A DNA stretch of 43,424 nucleotides, from the IMG/VR virus record IMGVR_UViG_3300020171_001620, positions 1 through 43,424 of that record; one strand, 5' to 3'. A program made the translations under genes and the position numbers. The notes under the pieces were generated by a model. That model was not told the origin of the DNA. It made no database searches and saw only the letters and a program-made list of their open reading frames with translations. Of the stretch, positions 7,700-15,574 are shown in pieces; position 1 is the first letter of the stretch, and each line of letters starts with the position of its first letter. The DNA is from a virus.

Positions 7700-8883
7700 T
7701 TTATTCCTCTTAACAAACTAAAAATTATTCTATTTAACTTCCCTTTCTGTACTCTTTGATGTGTTGGAAAATTGATTATATATTTAGATATATATTCAGC
7801 ATTCGGGCAACTACCTTTTATATATTTAACTCTATCAAAATCTTTACAGCCAAATATAACCGAATTAAACCATTTTCCTATAACTATATATTTATTTATA
7901 TTATTAAACTTGCTTATTGCTTGTTTAAGCATAGATAATCTTAACAATGGTTCTTTACCTACTATACTTTTTCGATGCCTTAAATTAGCTTGTAAATTAT
8001 TTAATTGATTAATCCCAATAAAGGATTGAATATTTGATAGTCTTAAAGGACAATTCTTTGGTTTTTCTTCTTTATTTTCGTCTCTAAAAAAATAAAATAT
8101 TCTTATCTTATCCAGGAAATGTCTCAATGGTTTTAATAACCAATATATTCTTGGATGTGTTATTGTTACCTCTATTATAAATGTAAATATAATTTGTAAT
8201 ATTCTAAAATATGACAAATGATTTCTTCTATTGTTACTTATTTTAACAGCTAATTCATCATCATTAGTAAATGCCATCCCACCCGTACTTGTTGATATTA
8301 CTTTAGTATGATCTGAAGAATAAAATCCTGCATCTCCTTGTAATTTTGTTATTCCTACTGAATGAGCGCAATCTTCTATTATTGCAATATTTTTCTTTCC
8401 AATAATTCTTTTGACTTGTCCAATATCTGCTGGCTTACCAAAGGTATGTTGAATGATGATTGTCTTTGTTCTTTTTGTGATATGACTTTCAATTTGTTTG
8501 ATATCCATATTATAGGTTTTGCTATCAATATCGCAATAAATAGGCATGGCACCGCAATAAATAATACTATTGGAAACCACAACACAAGTAAAAGCCTGTA
8601 AAATAACTTCATCTCCTTCTCCTATATCTAAAGATTTTAAAATACTATATAAAGCATGTCGCCCAGTTACAAATGAATATGCATATTTAGCACCCATAAC
8701 TTTTGCAGCTAATTCTTCATATTTTTCTATATAATTTCCTCTTACTATATTTGTTCCATTAAATATTTCTTTTATTATCATCCAACATTCATCAATAGTA
8801 TTTGAGCCGCAGAAAAAATCGTATTGATAAAAATGCCTTCTAATAAATATCTCTTTTATGCTATTTATTATTTGTTTTATCAT
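7696..8883 (-). CDS. DegT/DnrJ/EryC1-family aminotransferase
   Basis: A 395-aa PLP enzyme of the sugar aminotransferase family: 'GRHALYSIL' (about 74-82), 'IIEDCAHSVG' with the PLP Asp at 171, and 'DHTKVISTSTGGMAFT' with the likely Schiff-base Lys at 194. Residues around 225-260 form a hydrophobic insertion that is uncommon in the family and may touch membrane. A likely role is adding an amino group to a keto-sugar nucleotide. It has an ATGA overlap with the GT2 gene downstream. Confidence 0.8.
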   Translation of the reverse strand: MIKQIINSIKEIFIRRHFYQYDFFCGSNTIDECWMIIKEIFNGTNIVRGNYIEKYEELAAKVMGAKYAYSFVTGRHALYSILKSLDIGEGDEVILQAFTCVVVSNSIIYCGAMPIYCDIDSKTYNMDIKQIESHITKRTKTIIIQHTFGKPADIGQVKRIIGKKNIAIIEDCAHSVGITKLQGDAGFYSSDHTKVISTSTGGMAFTNDDELAVKISNNRRNHLSYFRILQIIFTFIIEVTITHPRIYWLLKPLRHFLDKIRIFYFFRDENKEEKPKNCPLRLSNIQSFIGINQLNNLQANLRHRKSIVGKEPLLRLSMLKQAISKFNNINKYIVIGKWFNSVIFGCKDFDRVKYIKGSCPNAEYISKYIINFPTHQRVQKGKLNRIIFSLLRGIK

Positions 8884-9155
8884 TTTTTTATATACATTGG
8901 TGACATGCTAAATGTATCTCTTTCTATCGTCACCATAATATTATTACATATAACAAATCGCCATCTTTTATATTTATAATATTCTGCTTCTTTGAAATCA
9001 TTATTTATTATTCTCTTAATCAATCCTGCTGTCATTCTTTCTTTTTTAGCTTTATTAAAAAGATTTAATATTCCATCTTCAATATTACATACATATTTAT
9101 TATCTTTTCCCATTTCAAAAATATATTTCTCTTGAGCATGTTTAGATATAATCAT
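8880..9155 (-). CDS. Small hypothetical protein, 91 aa
   Basis: A basic alpha/beta protein beginning 'MIISKHAQEKY', reminiscent of DUF4258/RelE-like folds (His-Ala-x-x-R/K opening and a C-terminal strand pair ending 'VICNNIMVTIERD'). That link is only by shape. It overlaps both neighbours by four bases. Confidence 0.5.
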   Translation of the reverse strand: MIISKHAQEKYIFEMGKDNKYVCNIEDGILNLFNKAKKERMTAGLIKRIINNDFKEAEYYKYKRWRFVICNNIMVTIERDTFSMSPMYIKK

Positions 9156-9283
9156 TTCTCAAATCCACACTTAGGGCATTTCTTGAATCCTATTTTTACT
9201 TCTTTTTCTGGCAATAAATATTTATGTTTACAAGCTGGGCATTGCATAACGCTAACCACTTTTATATTATCTTCTTTATCCAT
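9152..9283 (-). CDS. Tiny zinc-ribbon protein
   Basis: A 43-aa protein with CPAC at 14-17 and CPKC near the end, a complete zinc ribbon. AAGGA precedes ATG 9281-9283, and its TGA overlaps the ATG of the 9155 gene. It is shorter than most gene callers accept. Function unknown. Confidence 0.65.
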   Translation of the reverse strand: MDKEDNIKVVSVMQCPACKHKYLLPEKEVKIGFKKCPKCGFEK

Positions 9284-9296
9284 TTATTATTCCTTT

Positions 9297-9977
9297 TTAT
9301 ATCATTAACATTTCAGCAAATTTGAAATCAATTTTATCGTCTATATCAATACTTCGCTCTTTTGGCATTATATAAGCTGCTGCTCCTTCATAATAAAATG
9401 TTTTATGTTCTTTGAATTTTTCTATATCCACTATTACTATTGAGCCGTTTCCAAAATATGTATCTGGAACATTACTACTTTCAAATCTATTCAAGTCTTG
9501 AAAATAAACTGCTTTTAAATTATTGCCACTCAAATACATAGCGGAATAAGCGTTTTTTGTTGATTTATAAACTGATCTAATAGTTTTTCTTTCATTTTTT
9601 ATAAACATATTATAACAAGTTATTATATCTTCTGATTGTATAAATGGATTACTTGGTTGTATCATTATTAAAGTGTCAAATTCTTTATTTTGTTCTTTTA
9701 ATTGTTCTAAGCTATATAAACAAACATCTTTTATTTGATATGGATCTTTTGCTAATTCTAATGGTCTTTTTAAAATATTAACTACATTACTTTTACATAA
9801 ATCTTCGATTTCATCTGACTCAGTAGTAACATATATTTGCCCAATATTACTTTTTCTTGCGGCATATATCGAATAATCAAATAATGGAGTATTATCCAAT
9901 AAAAGCAAATTCTTTCTTAGCAATCTCACTGAGCATTCTTTAATCGGAATTAAAATCGCCACTCTATCTTTTTTCAT
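9297..9977 (-). CDS. neuA: CMP-nonulosonate (sialic acid) cytidylyltransferase-like
   Basis: A 226-aa enzyme of the acylneuraminate cytidylyltransferase family. 'ILIPIKECSVRLLRKNLLLL' is the nucleotide loop, 'YVTTESDEI' matches the S-T-D-S-D-E motif, 'IQPSNPF' follows, and 'RSIDIDDKIDFKFAEM' is the typical C-terminal signature. It would activate a sialic-acid-like sugar as its CMP form. It shares TAATG with the upstream 28-aa membrane peptide. The canonical basic loop is partly degenerate, so a related nucleotidyl substrate is possible. Confidence 0.82.
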   Translation of the reverse strand: MKKDRVAILIPIKECSVRLLRKNLLLLDNTPLFDYSIYAARKSNIGQIYVTTESDEIEDLCKSNVVNILKRPLELAKDPYQIKDVCLYSLEQLKEQNKEFDTLIMIQPSNPFIQSEDIITCYNMFIKNERKTIRSVYKSTKNAYSAMYLSGNNLKAVYFQDLNRFESSNVPDTYFGNGSIVIVDIEKFKEHKTFYYEGAAAYIMPKERSIDIDDKIDFKFAEMLMI

Positions 9978-10063
9978 TATTTAAACCATTCTTTTATTAA
10001 AATAATTGCTAACCCAATTAATCCAATTATCCATAATATTTTCTCTATTAATTTTATTTCCAT
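9977..10063 (-). CDS. 28-aa single-helix membrane peptide
   Basis: This short frame (MEIKLIEKILWIIG...) is almost wholly one hydrophobic helix with charged ends. It sits between the carbamoyltransferase and NeuA-like genes, with TAATG overlap into the latter. AAAGG lies just upstream. Its position and overlap make it a likely real mini-gene. Confidence 0.45.
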   Translation of the reverse strand: MEIKLIEKILWIIGLIGLAIILIKEWFK

Positions 10064-10069
10064 ACCTTT

Positions 10070-11824
10070 CTATTTCTTCCATATCAATAAATCTCCAAGC
10101 AATAAATAATCTAAATCTGATCTCTTAAAAGTATCGACAGCATCTATATAATTTAAAACTATAGGCTCACCATGTAAATTAAACGATGTATTTAATAAAG
10201 CCCCTATTCCGGTCAATTTCTCAAATTCTTTAATAATATCTCTATACCCATCATTTTGACCAAGTTCTAAAATTTGCGGTCTTATTGTAAAGTCTGCTGG
10301 ATGAATAGCTGCTTTTAAATGTTTTTTTGCAAGCTCTGTACTATCGAAAGCCATTGTCATATAAGGACATGGAATCTCTTTAGGATTAATAATATAATCT
10401 TTTTCTCTTTCTTTTAATATTGTTGGAGTAAACGGCATCCAGAAATCTCTTTTCTTAATAGCTTGATTTATTTTTCTTATATTGTCATAATTACTTGGAT
10501 CTGCAAGTATTGATCTATTGCCTAATGCTCTCAAGCCAAATTCCATTCTACCAGAACAGATACCTATTATATTTCCTCTTACAAGTAAAAATGCTATATA
10601 TTTTGCTCCTATGTTTTCACTATATTCAAAAATTATTTTACAATCAGATTCAATCATTTCATTGTATCTATATCCTGGCCCAAGATAAATATTACTTAAT
10701 GATTTACCTCTTTTATTTTGATAATAACAAGCCCCTATACTAACAGAAGTATCGCCAGCAGCAGGTGAAATATAGATCTTTTTTAAATTTTTTATCTCTG
10801 ATATTTTCTTACATGCCTTTATATTCTGAGCAACTCCACCAGCAAAATATACATTACCAATATTAAAAGTATTAATACATTTACTAATCCATTCAACTAA
10901 TAAATTTTCAGTAAATTTCTGAACTGCTCCAGCAATACCATCGAATCTATGTCCTTCTAATTTCTCTTTAAAATAAAAATATAAATCTTTTGGTTTCTTA
11001 TTATATACAATATTGAATCCCTCAACTTTTAATATATCTTTGAATACCTCATAGCTTTTTTCTATTTCATGTTTATTAGCATAAGGAGCTAATCCCATAA
11101 CTTTATATTCATGCTGTGCTGGTTTCATTCCCAATATCAAAGTTATGTATTGATAGATATGTCCTAAATGATTTTCATTAGTCCAAGCAATAGGACTTTG
11201 AATTTCATTATTTATAACCAATGAAACTGTAGCATTTGAATAATCGCCCGCCCCCTCTGAAGTAAAAATTAAAGCATTTTCATGTTGAACCGGAGCGGAA
11301 TAATAGGCGTAATATATATGACAATCTTCATGTTTAACTATGGATATTTTATCTTTATCTATTCCTAATTTATCAGAAATAAAATCAATTCTAATTTGTT
11401 TTAATTGTTCCATTTCATCTTTATCCATATAACCATTCAATAGATGATCTATCGGATAATCATTATCATAAACGAAATCTTTTCTATCTTTAAAAATATC
11501 ATAATAATTTATTTCTTTGTTTTCAAATAAGACTGGTTTCCAATATTTCTGCTGTTCTTCTACCCAGTCATTTACAGAAAAATTTGCATTTCTTTTTATC
11601 TTAGTCAAAACAGGGTTAAAACGTTTTGTTGATAAAACAACTTTATCTAAATCATCAACTTTTATATTTTGTGATTCAAGACAATATTTAATTGATTTTT
11701 CTGGATAACCATAATCCCCTTTCAGTCGACTTGCACGCTCTTCTTGCATTGCAGCAACTATTTCTCCATTAATCATCAAACAAGCTGAACAATCATGCCC
11801 CTCATGTAGGCCGAGTAGCTTCAT
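10070..11824 (-). CDS. NodU/CmcH-family carbamoyltransferase
   Basis: A 584-aa protein of normal family length. The N-terminal Kae1-like domain starts 'LGLHEGHDCSACL' and contains 'EERASRLKGDYGYP', 'HEDCHIYYAYY' and 'TSEGAGDYSN' (metal/ATP residues). The C-terminal YrdC-like half has 'GRMEFGLRALGNRSILADP' and 'NTSFNLHGEPIV'. These enzymes transfer carbamoyl from carbamoyl phosphate to sugar hydroxyls. Next to an AsnB-like gene and CMP-sugar genes, it probably carbamoylates a glycan building block. Confidence 0.92.
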   Translation of the reverse strand: MKLLGLHEGHDCSACLMINGEIVAAMQEERASRLKGDYGYPEKSIKYCLESQNIKVDDLDKVVLSTKRFNPVLTKIKRNANFSVNDWVEEQQKYWKPVLFENKEINYYDIFKDRKDFVYDNDYPIDHLLNGYMDKDEMEQLKQIRIDFISDKLGIDKDKISIVKHEDCHIYYAYYSAPVQHENALIFTSEGAGDYSNATVSLVINNEIQSPIAWTNENHLGHIYQYITLILGMKPAQHEYKVMGLAPYANKHEIEKSYEVFKDILKVEGFNIVYNKKPKDLYFYFKEKLEGHRFDGIAGAVQKFTENLLVEWISKCINTFNIGNVYFAGGVAQNIKACKKISEIKNLKKIYISPAAGDTSVSIGACYYQNKRGKSLSNIYLGPGYRYNEMIESDCKIIFEYSENIGAKYIAFLLVRGNIIGICSGRMEFGLRALGNRSILADPSNYDNIRKINQAIKKRDFWMPFTPTILKEREKDYIINPKEIPCPYMTMAFDSTELAKKHLKAAIHPADFTIRPQILELGQNDGYRDIIKEFEKLTGIGALLNTSFNLHGEPIVLNYIDAVDTFKRSDLDYLLLGDLLIWKK

Positions 11825-13104
11825 GCAAACTCCTCTAAAAATATCTTAGTATTAATAATCCCGAACAAAAATTTATTTTCTTCTCCAGTTAGATTTTGTT
11901 TAAATATTAATAATCTTACTTTATCCTTGTCGATAAAATCCCATATATCGCTATTATTAAAAAACCAATTTAAATTTCTTTTGTCAGTCATATCAAATAA
12001 TTCTCTTAATTCTACATTGAATCCTATTTTCTGTCTATTATCTAATATAAAATCTGGTATAATTCCTTTCATTGCATTTCTTAATATTGCTTTACTATAT
12101 CCATTTCTTAAAAGATATTTTGTTGGAATTTTATTTGCAAATTCAAATAATTCTTTATCTATAAAAGGTGATTCTCCTTTTAATAAAAAATATTCTGCAT
12201 TACTTCCTTCCTGTTTTAGCGCAAGTGGAATCGTCTCATTAAACATTTCATTTAACATTCTATTTCTTAGATTATTACGTGAATAAATCGACTCATAAAA
12301 ATCTTCTTTCCAATTAACAAGTAAATATTTTTCAAAATCAAAATAAAGATGTTTTCTAAAATATGGATTTTCTTCAAATAAAACAAAATCTTGTAAATAT
12401 TGATTTCTAATATTTGGAAGTATATAATTTATCCAATCTTTGAAAACTATTCTATATTCTGAAATATTATTTTTTTTCAATTCTGATAAATAATAAAGCC
12501 AATGATCATAATATCCTGCAAAAAGTTCATCTCCGCCCTCTCCACTTACTACGACACTATATCCTTCTTTATTTATTTCTCTCAGCATGAGCCAGTGGAC
12601 ATAATAGCTTATTGTGGCCAATGGGAATTTATGATGTTTTATTATAGTTTTTAGATTATTTATAAAATTGCTTTTATCCAAATTTATAAATTTATGCTTT
12701 ATCTTATATTCATTAACAACTTTGTTTACTATTTCTGATTCATCATATTTTTTATCTTTGCTTGTAATTGTAAATCCACATATATTTTTATAACTTAAAA
12801 CATTTTTTACAATACCTAAAATAGAATTTGAATCAATACCACCGCTTATACAAAAAGCAATATCATCATTTCTGTTCAGCTTATTTTCTATGGATTCGAT
12901 TAAAAGATTTTTAACTCTTTTTAAACAATAATCAAATGATAAATTTTCATCAGTAATATATTTGTTTTTGTCATCTAAAAATGGCAATAAATCATCTTCG
13001 ATAACTTCTTTGAAAAAAGATTCTTGCTTATTTTTATAAAGGCTTTTATATCCATTTATCAAGTATCTAAATAGTTGATTATAATTAATTTCATATTCCG
13101 GCAT
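11821..13104 (-). CDS. Asparagine-synthase-like amidotransferase domain protein
   Basis: A 427-aa protein carrying the AsnB C-terminal PP-loop ATPase: 'CISGGIDSNSILG' (SGGIDS at 87-92), 'KDKKYDESEIV' and 'SGEGGDELFAGY'. The N-terminal glutaminase domain with its catalytic Cys is absent, so it should use ammonia or a partner for nitrogen, or act as an adenylating ligase. It is typical of glycan clusters (WbpG/PglA-like amidation). It overlaps the carbamoyltransferase by four bases and the GNAT gene by 14. Confidence 0.85.
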   Translation of the reverse strand: MPEYEINYNQLFRYLINGYKSLYKNKQESFFKEVIEDDLLPFLDDKNKYITDENLSFDYCLKRVKNLLIESIENKLNRNDDIAFCISGGIDSNSILGIVKNVLSYKNICGFTITSKDKKYDESEIVNKVVNEYKIKHKFINLDKSNFINNLKTIIKHHKFPLATISYYVHWLMLREINKEGYSVVVSGEGGDELFAGYYDHWLYYLSELKKNNISEYRIVFKDWINYILPNIRNQYLQDFVLFEENPYFRKHLYFDFEKYLLVNWKEDFYESIYSRNNLRNRMLNEMFNETIPLALKQEGSNAEYFLLKGESPFIDKELFEFANKIPTKYLLRNGYSKAILRNAMKGIIPDFILDNRQKIGFNVELRELFDMTDKRNLNWFFNNSDIWDFIDKDKVRLLIFKQNLTGEENKFLFGIINTKIFLEEFA

Positions 13105-13831
13105 TAATATTTTCTCCAGTATGAAGATGAAAAATACTTTTCATTTCTACCAATTCACATCCAAAAGACTTATATAAATTTACAGCAGGTAAATTAGATG
13201 ATTGAGTTCCAACTTTTTTATCAATAAATTGAACTGCATTAATAAAAGTCTCTATTAATAACGATGCAACGCCTTTGTTTCTATAACTTTTTTCAACTAC
13301 TATGAGATCAATTACAACTTTACTTTCATCAAACATTGACAATAAAAATCCAGCCGGAATATTATTATTCAAAGCAATAAATACACAATCCCCTCTAAGT
13401 CCTGTTACATAGCTTTCAGCCCATTCTCTTTTTATTTTATTTGCTGTTTCATTATCAATAAATTCATCCTGATGAAATCTTGAATTAGAAAAAGAAGTCT
13501 CTGCTATTTCTAAAATCTTATCTTTATATTTTATAGGAATAGAATCAAAAGAAACAATATTAAAATTTTCATTTTTTTCATTGCCTTTATCTATATTTTT
13601 ATCTGGAAATTTATATCTAAATTCAAGGTCAATATATATAAATCCCTTCTTTACTAAAGCCTCTCTTAGTCCAAAAAGATATATAGAATCATTAATTTTA
13701 GTATAATAAAATGCTTTTCTATCATTAGTTATTATATCCAAATCTTCTTTTTTGAAATGGCTATCAAATTCAATTTTGAAAGTATCTTTTTTTAATAAAT
13801 TTGATAGCCAAGTGTCTTTTGTTATTTGCAT
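13091..13831 (-). CDS. GNAT N-acetyltransferase
   Basis: A 246-aa protein whose C-terminal half (about 110-240) is a GNAT fold. 'VEKSYRNKGVASLLIETF' matches the acetyl-CoA loop (Q/RxxGxG/A) and 'NLPAVNLYKSFGCELVE' is the closing motif. The N-terminal half, about 100 aa, is an extra domain as in WecD-type sugar acetyltransferases. It likely N-acetylates an aminosugar. It begins 13 bases beyond the small repeat array. Confidence 0.8.
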   Translation of the reverse strand: MQITKDTWLSNLLKKDTFKIEFDSHFKKEDLDIITNDRKAFYYTKINDSIYLFGLREALVKKGFIYIDLEFRYKFPDKNIDKGNEKNENFNIVSFDSIPIKYKDKILEIAETSFSNSRFHQDEFIDNETANKIKREWAESYVTGLRGDCVFIALNNNIPAGFLLSMFDESKVVIDLIVVEKSYRNKGVASLLIETFINAVQFIDKKVGTQSSNLPAVNLYKSFGCELVEMKSIFHLHTGENINAGI

Positions 13832-13843
13832 TTTATTTATTTA

Positions 13844-14033
13844 AAATACGCTCATCCTCAATAGTTTTCTCTATTTTTGTAGCTCGCTCAATTTCAATAG
13901 ATTTCTCACAAATCTTAGCTCACTCCAACTTCATAGTTTTCTCTATTGCCTTAGTACACTCTTGTCATATAGTTTTCTCTTATTCAGTAGTTCGCTCTTA
14001 AACGATAGTTTTCTCATAGCCTATAGCTCATTC
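13844..14033 (-). repeat. TIGR-like array 2 (36-nt period, degenerate)
   Basis: About 5.3 periods of exactly 36 nt. On the plus strand one 10-nt repeat (TAGCTCGCTC type) starts at 13844 (degenerate), 13880, 13916, 13952, 13988 and 14024. The other (TAGTTTTCTC type) starts at 13862, 13898, 13934, 13970 and 14006. Between them lie ten 8-nt spacers, all different, e.g. tatttttg, caacttca, tattgcct, ttaaacga. Several repeats carry point changes (TAGTACACTC, TAGATTTCTC, TAGCTCATTC), so this array looks older than array 1. On the minus strand it begins five bases after the tas-like stop codon, so it is probably transcribed as the 3' end of that message. Confidence 0.88.
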
Positions 14034-14038
14034 ATTTT

Positions 14039-14791
14039 TTATGCTGCTTTTCTATTATGTTCTCTTCCCAAATATTCTTCTGCATAAGGTTTTCTTACTG
14101 GCAGCCCTTCTATTTCCCGCCATGCAACATATAAATCTATCAAAAACATTTTAATCATTATTCGTATAGCATCATTATGGCGATGACTTTTTGTAGCATC
14201 CTTCCATGCTATTAATTTAGCTTTTTCTCCCTTTTTACTTATTTCCCAAACTTTTTCATTACTATTTTCTGTTCTCATTTTTCTATTATAATAATAGCCT
14301 GTATATGGAACAGATTTACATTGAAGAAATAACGAACCAAGTACACCACATAATTTACTTTTAAGAAATTGATTATATTTACATTTTTGACCTTTTGTTT
14401 TTTTGTCCTTACCTGGCGCAAGTCCAGCAAATGATATTAAATTACTTGCAGCAGGAGCTTTGTATATATCAAATTGACTAATAATTACGGCGGCCATTAC
14501 TGGGCCACATCCCTTAACAGTATCTCGTAAAAATCCAGTCCATAAAGGATGATCTTGAATAAGCAAGGTAATTTCTTTTTCCATAATTTTTTCTGCATTA
14601 GAAATTTCATTTCTCCTATCTTGAAGATAAACTAACATAGCGAGATCACGCATAGGGGCTTTCTTTTTAATTGTTCCATCTTTTTTTTGTCCCAAACGAT
14701 TATCCATGGCAATTCTTTCATATTGATAATCATAATATGCCCTTATGGAAATCCCTAAAGATGTCAACATTTCATCTGTAAATTTTTTCAT
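14039..14791 (-). CDS. tas: Nop-only Tas-like protein (IS110 Transposase_20-like, nuclease-less)
   Basis: A 250-aa protein. Residues 1-90 are helical, probably coiled coil. Residues 91-225 match the C-terminal Transposase_20 part of IS110/IS116/IS902 transposases: 'VKGCGPVMAAVIISQFDIY' (HhH-like), 'ASNLISFAGLAPG', then 'AIRIMIKMFLIDLYVAWR'. The N-terminal DEDD/RuvC domain of IS110 enzymes is absent. Where the family has its catalytic Ser-Gly after GLAP, this protein reads DKKTKGQK, so transposition looks impossible. Two 36-nt-period arrays flank it. Known TIGR-associated (Tas) proteins carry a Nop domain related to box C/D snoRNP proteins and IS110, with or without HNH or RuvC; this fits a nuclease-less Tas. 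It overlaps the ParB-like gene by ATGA. Confidence 0.75.
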   Translation of the reverse strand: MKKFTDEMLTSLGISIRAYYDYQYERIAMDNRLGQKKDGTIKKKAPMRDLAMLVYLQDRRNEISNAEKIMEKEITLLIQDHPLWTGFLRDTVKGCGPVMAAVIISQFDIYKAPAASNLISFAGLAPGKDKKTKGQKCKYNQFLKSKLCGVLGSLFLQCKSVPYTGYYYNRKMRTENSNEKVWEISKKGEKAKLIAWKDATKSHRHNDAIRIMIKMFLIDLYVAWREIEGLPVRKPYAEEYLGREHNRKAA

Positions 14792-15480
14792 GCCACCACC
14801 TCGCTTTCTATAATTGCAGCTTGTATAGCTTCCATTAATTCTTTCAATATGGCTATTTCATTAGGAGTTAATGGGAAAGCATTTGCTCTTAAAGCATTAA
14901 GCAATAATCTTGCATTAACGATAGGCAACATTCCATTTGCTGTTCTTGCATAGGTCTCTTGTTTTTTAGTTAATTTTTTACCCGCTAAATCCATTGCTCC
15001 AGCAGATAAAGCAATCTTTTCTCCTTCTTGAGTAACCGCTGTGCGCTTCTCTTCGAACTGTTTGATTTTTTCTTTTGTCATACCAAGGATTTCGCCTATT
15101 TTAGCAAGAGGAATTTTCTTTCTTCTGGCAGTTAAGATTACATATACTTTATCTTTTGGTGATAATGGTAATCCGTGAACAGTATTTAAACGAGCTGCTT
15201 CAAGAAACATTTCTATTTCATTAGCATATTCACGAAACTCAACATCAACTATTGCATCATTTCCATAAAACAATAAAGTTGCTTGATGCCGATGAAATCC
15301 ATCTATAATTCTAAAACTTACTTTATCCGCAATAATTGGGTCTTTAAATTTACTTCCTGATCTTAACACCTCCTTTAATTTTGAAACATTGGTTGAATCT
15401 AATTCATTTGCTTCATGCCTTGGCCACAAACTCCAATCTTTAATTAATTCTAATGCCTTTACTTGTGTTATTTCTCCCAT
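14788..15480 (-). CDS. ParB/Srx-fold protein with helix-turn-helix, Tas partner
   Basis: A 230-aa protein. Residues 1-85 form a ParB/sulfiredoxin nucleotide-binding domain with the signature 'RIIDGFHRHQATLL' (57-70, matching GxxRxxA). Residues 105-150 contain a KorB/ParB-type helix-turn-helix ('IPLAKIGEILGMTKEKIKQFEEK'). A C-terminal helical region follows. AAGGAA precedes the ATG at 15480. It is the first gene after array 1 and overlaps tas by four bases, so the two proteins are made together. No ParA gene is near, so plasmid partition is unlikely. It may bind the array DNA, regulate tigRNA transcription, or act as a nucleotide-driven effector on target DNA. Confidence 0.8.
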   Translation of the reverse strand: MGEITQVKALELIKDWSLWPRHEANELDSTNVSKLKEVLRSGSKFKDPIIADKVSFRIIDGFHRHQATLLFYGNDAIVDVEFREYANEIEMFLEAARLNTVHGLPLSPKDKVYVILTARRKKIPLAKIGEILGMTKEKIKQFEEKRTAVTQEGEKIALSAGAMDLAGKKLTKKQETYARTANGMLPIVNARLLLNALRANAFPLTPNEIAILKELMEAIQAAIIESEVVA

Positions 15481-15499
15481 TTTAAATTTCCTTTCTTAT

Positions 15500-15543
15500 G
15501 TCCCATACGGGACTTTTATATTACTTCTTTCATACGAAAGAAG
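15500..15543. promoter_or_regulatory. Two hairpins with the same ATAC loop between array 1 and parB-like gene
   Basis: GTCCC-ATAC-GGGAC lies at 15500-15513 and an 8-bp perfect stem CTTCTTTC-ATAC-GAAAGAAG at 15524-15543. Both have the same four-base loop closed by C-G, and on the transcribed minus strand the loop reads GTAT in both. No T-run follows in the direction of transcription, so these are not classic terminators. They could be processing sites separating array RNA from the mRNA, or palindromic operators for the ParB-like protein. Confidence 0.6.
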
Positions 15544-15574
15544 GTGCTACACTCAATTACTTTTTTAAAATTTT

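Noticed and set aside
8379-8612. Minus-strand membrane-like frame inside the DegT gene
   Set aside because: It is an out-of-frame shadow; the DegT frame has all family motifs across the same bases.
14039-14791. IS110-family insertion sequence
   Set aside because: The nuclease domain is absent, the catalytic Ser is replaced, and no IS ends or target duplication are seen.
14788-15480. Plasmid or phage partition ParB
   Set aside because: No ParA or centromere-like sites nearby; the gene is coupled to tas instead.
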